Source: Leifsonia poae (GTDB taxonomy: Bacteria; Actinomycetota; Actinomycetes; Actinomycetales; Microbacteriaceae). Taken from it: 64,000 bases of DNA. The stretch covers positions 2,108,001 to 2,172,000 of the forward strand of contig NZ_JAIHLP010000002.1 of NCBI RefSeq assembly GCF_020009625.1. The letters run 5' to 3'. The notes beneath the pieces are model-generated. The model did no database searches. It was not told where the DNA came from and saw nothing but the letters and a program-made list of their open reading frames with translations. The translations under genes and the position numbers were made by a program. This document shows, piece by piece, positions 61,008 through 64,000 of the stretch. Numbering within the stretch: position 1 is the first letter of the stretch; each line of letters begins with the position of its first letter.

Positions 61008-63160
61008 CTAGAATCCGGGGATCAGACCGACGACCAGGTCGATCAATTTGATGCCGATGAAGGGGGCGATGATCCCGCCGACGCCGTAGATCAGCAGATT
61101 GCTGCTGAGCAGCGACGACGCCGAACGCGGCCGGTACCGCACGCCGCGCAGCGCCAGGGGGATGAGGATCACGATGATGATCGCGTTGAAGATCACGGCG
61201 GAGAGGATGGCCGACGACGACGAGTGCAGCTGCATGATGTTGAGCGCCTGCAGCCCGGGGAACACCCCACGAACATCGCCGGGATGATGGCGAAGTACTT
61301 CGCCACATCATTGGCGATCGAGAACGTGGTGAGCGCACCGCGGGTGATCAGGAGCTGCTTGCCGATGCGCACGATGTCGATCAGCTTCGTGGGGTCGGAG
61401 TCGAGGTCGACCATGTTGCCGGCCTCCTTCGCGGCCGAGGTCCCGGTGTTCATCGCGACCCCCACATCCGCCTGGGCGAGCGCCGGGGCATCGTTCGTGC
61501 CGTCACCGGTCATCGCCACGAGATTGCCGCCCTGCTGCTCCTTGCGGATCAGCGCCAGCTTGTCCTCCGGCGTCGCCTCGGCGAGGAAATCGTCGACTCC
61601 GGCCTCCGCCGCGATCGCCTTCGCGGTGACCGGGTTGTCGCCGGTGATCATCACGGTGCGGATCCCCATCCGGCGCAGGTCGGCGAACCGGTCGGCGAGA
61701 CCGGCCTTGACGATGTCTTTGAGGTAGATGGCCCCGAGGATGGTCGCCTCACCCGTCGCGGACTTGACCGCGACCGCCAGCGGCGTTCCACCGGACTCGG
61801 AGATGCGCTGCACCTTCTCGTCCAGGTCGCTGAGAATCGAAGACGGAACGCGGGTCGTCTCCTGAGCCCAGGCGATGAGCATCGAGGTGGCGCCCTTGCG
61901 AACCTGGGTTCCGTCGGCGAAGTCCACCCCGCTCATCCGGGTCTGCGCGGTGAACGGAACCACCTCGCCGGCCAGGTCGCCCTCGTGCACATATCCGAGC
62001 TTCTCGGCCAGAGCCACCACGGAGGCGCCTTCCGGCGTCGGGTCGCTGAGCGACGCCAGGGCCGCGGCCTTCACAAGCTCGATCGGCTCGACACCCTCGA
62101 CCGCCGCGAACTCGGCCGCCTGTCGGTTGCCGTAGGTGATGGTACCGGTCTTGTCGAGCAGCAGCGTCGTCACATCGCCCGCCGCCTCGACGGCGCGACC
62201 CGACATCGCGAGCACATTGTGCTGCACGAGCCGGTCCATGCCGGCGATGCCGATCGCCGAGAGCAGGGCGCCGATGGTCGTCGGGATGAGGCACACCAGC
62301 AGGGCGACGAGCACCGGCACCGTCGGAGCCGCGTTCGCGAATCCGGCGGTCGGGCCCAGGATGAGCACCACGACCACGAAGATGATCGTCAGGCTGGCGA
62401 GAAGGATGTTCAGCGCGATCTCGTTCGGAGTCTTCTGCCGGGCCGCCCCTTCGACGAGCTTGATCATGCGGTCGACGAACGTCTCACCGGGCTTGCTGGT
62501 GATGCGCACGACGATGCGGTCGGAGAGCACCCGCGTTCCGCCGGTGACCGCACTCCGGTCGCCGCCGGACTCCCGCACGACGGGAGCGGACTCTCCGGTG
62601 ATCGCCGACTCGTCGACCGAGGCGATGCCCCAGACGATGTCGCCGTCGCCCGGGATCAGCTCGCCGGCCGTGACGACGACGACGTCACCGAGACGGAGGT
62701 CGGCCGAGGCCACCTGCGTCATCGCGGCGCCGGTCCCGGGGGCGTCGACCGCGGGGTCGTAGTCGGCGATCAGGTTGGCGACGGTCGTCGTGCGTGTCTT
62801 GCGCAGGCTCGCCGCCTGCGCCTTGCCACGGCCTTCGGCGACCGACTCGGCGAGGGTGGCGAAGAGCACGGTCAACCAGAGCCAGACGGCGATCGCCCAG
62901 GTGAAGGCGAGCGTGGCGGCCGAGCCGCCCGACGTCTGCTCTCCGAGGAACGGCTGGGCGATAGCGAGCACGGTCGTGAGCGCCGCTCCGACCTCCACGA
63001 TGAACATGACGGGGTTGTGCCACATGTCCTTCGGGTTGAGCTTGCGGAAGGCGCCCGGCAGACCGGTGAGGAGTTGGCGGGCGTTGAACGCCCCCTTGGG
63101 CGCCTTCTCCTCCGGCTGATGCTGTTCGCGGCCGGCCGCGGTGGTGGTGAGTGTGGACAT
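61008..63160 (-). pseudogene. kdpB: kdpB, K+-transporting ATPase catalytic subunit, disrupted by a 1-bp frameshift
   Basis: The frame from ATG 63160 encodes a P-type ATPase, with phosphorylation motif DKTGT (Asp336), [17 protein letters not shown] and a normal N-terminus, until FVGC near 61264. There it runs into non-family residues and stops. The matching C-terminus ([11 protein letters not shown]... to GLIPGF) continues in the next frame from 61265 to 61008. Adding one G to the GGGG run (CCCC at 61265-61268) restores a 717-residue KdpB with FVGVFPGLQ. As written, the protein lacks its last membrane segments (about 85 residues). Either a sequencing error in the homopolymer or a real mutation. 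Confidence 0.85.
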
Positions 63161-63162
63161 GA

Positions 63163-64000
63163 TCAGTGAAGCCCTTCCGCCAGGGGACCCAGCGCGAGTA
63201 CGGGGAAGTAGGTGAGTGCGGCGACGATGACGATCGTCCCCACGACGAGCGCGGCGAACTGCGGCCGATGCGTGGGCAACGTTCCGGCGGTCGCGGGGAT
63301 CTTGTCCTGCCCCGACAGCGAGCCGGCGAGCGCCAGCACGAACACGATGGGGACGAATCTGCCGAGGAACATCGCCGCGCCGAGTGCGGCGTTCAGCCAC
63401 GGCGTGTTCGCGGTGAGCCCGGCGAACGCCGAACCGTTGTTGTTCGCGGCCGAGGTGAACGCGTACAGCACCTCCGAGAAGCCGTGCTGCCCCGGATTGA
63501 GGATCGACACTTTCTCGATGTCGTTCCTGATCGCCGGGATGGCGAAGCTCAGCCCGGTGCCGGCGAGCACGAGCGTCGGGGTCATCAGGATGTAGAGGCT
63601 CGCAAGCTTGATCTCGCGCGACCCGATCTTCTTGCCGAGGTACTCGGGTGTGCGCCCGACCATCAATCCGGCCAGGAACACGGCGATGATCGCGATGACG
63701 AGGATGCCGTAGAGCCCGGCGCCGATCCCACCCGGAGCGACCTCGCCGGTCATCATGTTGAGCATCGTCATCATGCCGCCGAGCGGGGTGTAGCTGTCGT
63801 GCATCGAGTTGACCGCGCCGGTCGAGGTGAGCGTGCTCGTGGTGCCGAACAGCGTCGAACCGAGGATGCCGAACCGCTGCTCCTTTCCTTCCATCGCGCC
63901 CCCGGCGGCGTGCGTCGCGGCGCCGCCGCCCTGCAGCTCGAACAGGGTGAGCGCAACGAGGGACACGACGAAGATCGAGGCCATCGCCCCGAGGATCGCG
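63163..64000 (-). CDS. kdpA: KdpA, potassium-translocating subunit, 5' end outside window
   Basis: The C-terminal 279 or so residues of KdpA. The family selectivity-filter region [11 protein letters not shown] and [18 protein letters not shown] are clear, with several membrane segments. The frame is open to the window edge, so the start lies beyond 64000 and the ATG at 63984 is internal. It ends 2 bp before the kdpB start. It forms the K+ channel of the high-affinity Kdp pump. Confidence 0.92.
   Translation of the reverse strand, partial: AILGAMASIFVVSLVALTLFELQGGGAATHAAGGAMEGKEQRFGILGSTLFGTTSTLTSTGAVNSMHDSYTPLGGMMTMLNMMTGEVAPGGIGAGLYGILVIAIIAVFLAGLMVGRTPEYLGKKIGSREIKLASLYILMTPTLVLAGTGLSFAIPAIRNDIEKVSILNPGQHGFSEVLYAFTSAANNNGSAFAGLTANTPWLNAALGAAMFLGRFVPIVFVLALAGSLSGQDKIPATAGTLPTHRPQFAALVVGTIVIVAALTYFPVLALGPLAEGLH

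Noticed and set aside
61008..61265. A separate small membrane-protein gene after kdpB
   Set aside because: Its sequence is the exact continuation of KdpB. One base restores a single gene.
61262..61275. Programmed ribosomal frameshift in kdpB
   Set aside because: No slippery heptamer or downstream structure typical of such sites was seen, and KdpB is not known to use one. A homopolymer indel is simpler.
1..64000. tRNA, rRNA or insertion sequences
   Set aside because: No cloverleaf, rRNA core or transposase/terminal inverted repeat pattern was recognised in any gap.

Overview
The window is high-GC DNA (many GTG starts, 4-bp ATGA/GTGA overlaps, LPxTG-type anchored surface proteins, an HspR-type HAIR operator before clpB) and reads as the chromosome of an actinobacterium. 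The closest fit is a member of the Microbacteriaceae, but that family call is inference from gene content. There are 57 protein genes or gene fragments. The two outermost, a DUF3052 gene and kdpA, are cut by the window edges. I see no rRNA, tRNA, insertion sequence, integrase or CRISPR array. All functions are assigned by motif recognition in the translated sequence, not by searches.

Region by region. 1-2904: DUF3052 fragment, TrmH-type RNA methyltransferase, membrane-anchored GH25 lysozyme, NagD-like HAD phosphatase. 2949-10528: a PucR/CdaR-like regulator divergent from a catabolic operon of two HSL-type esterases, a three-part sugar ABC importer and a polyol dehydrogenase, with palindromes at the divergent promoter and again between the esterases. 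10568-14861: pyrE translationally coupled to two long proline/alanine-rich proteins, one membrane-anchored with an extracytoplasmic four-Cys domain, plus divergent exonuclease III. 15029-17925: nitrate/sulfonate-type ABC importer. 17966-19687: SDR and AlkD-like repair protein. 19909-23158: a tightly overlapped trio of DUF6421 protein, SDR and PLP-dependent lyase. 23159-23480 is a gene-free leader with four exactly 17-bp-phased repeats and a long hairpin, before an esterase.

24417-31866: two convergent Lrp/AsnC regulators. The minus-strand one ends a probable eight-gene operon coding for a spermidine/putrescine-type ABC importer, a nitrilase-family amidase, an RraA-fold protein and a BKACE (DUF849) protein, which together look like a complete uptake-and-degradation route for an unidentified nitrogenous substrate. 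32111-37604: a hyaluronan-synthase-like GT2, a membrane-anchored GH26 hydrolase, UDP-glucose dehydrogenase and UTP-glucose-1-phosphate uridylyltransferase, arranged like a has operon with a glycanase inserted. 38158-39837: nitroreductase and zinc alcohol dehydrogenase. 39889-46759: a 1290-residue LPDTG-anchored adhesin divergent from a compact operon of two DUF6916-like proteins, a GNAT acetyltransferase and three tail-collar (microcystin-dependent-protein-like) paralogues.

46810-49018: short-form clpB under a perfect HAIR operator. 49131-55421: a second giant anchored protein (DUF11 repeats, LADTG signal), a polytopic membrane protein and a LuxR regulator. 55562-57128: SDR and divergent TetR with twin operators. 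57150-64000: kdpEDCBA, in which kdpB carries a one-base deletion that splits it.

The best candidates for undescribed biology are the has-like operon with GH26, the tail-collar/DUF6916/GNAT cassette, the DUF6421-SDR-PLP trio and the polyamine-type catabolic operon.
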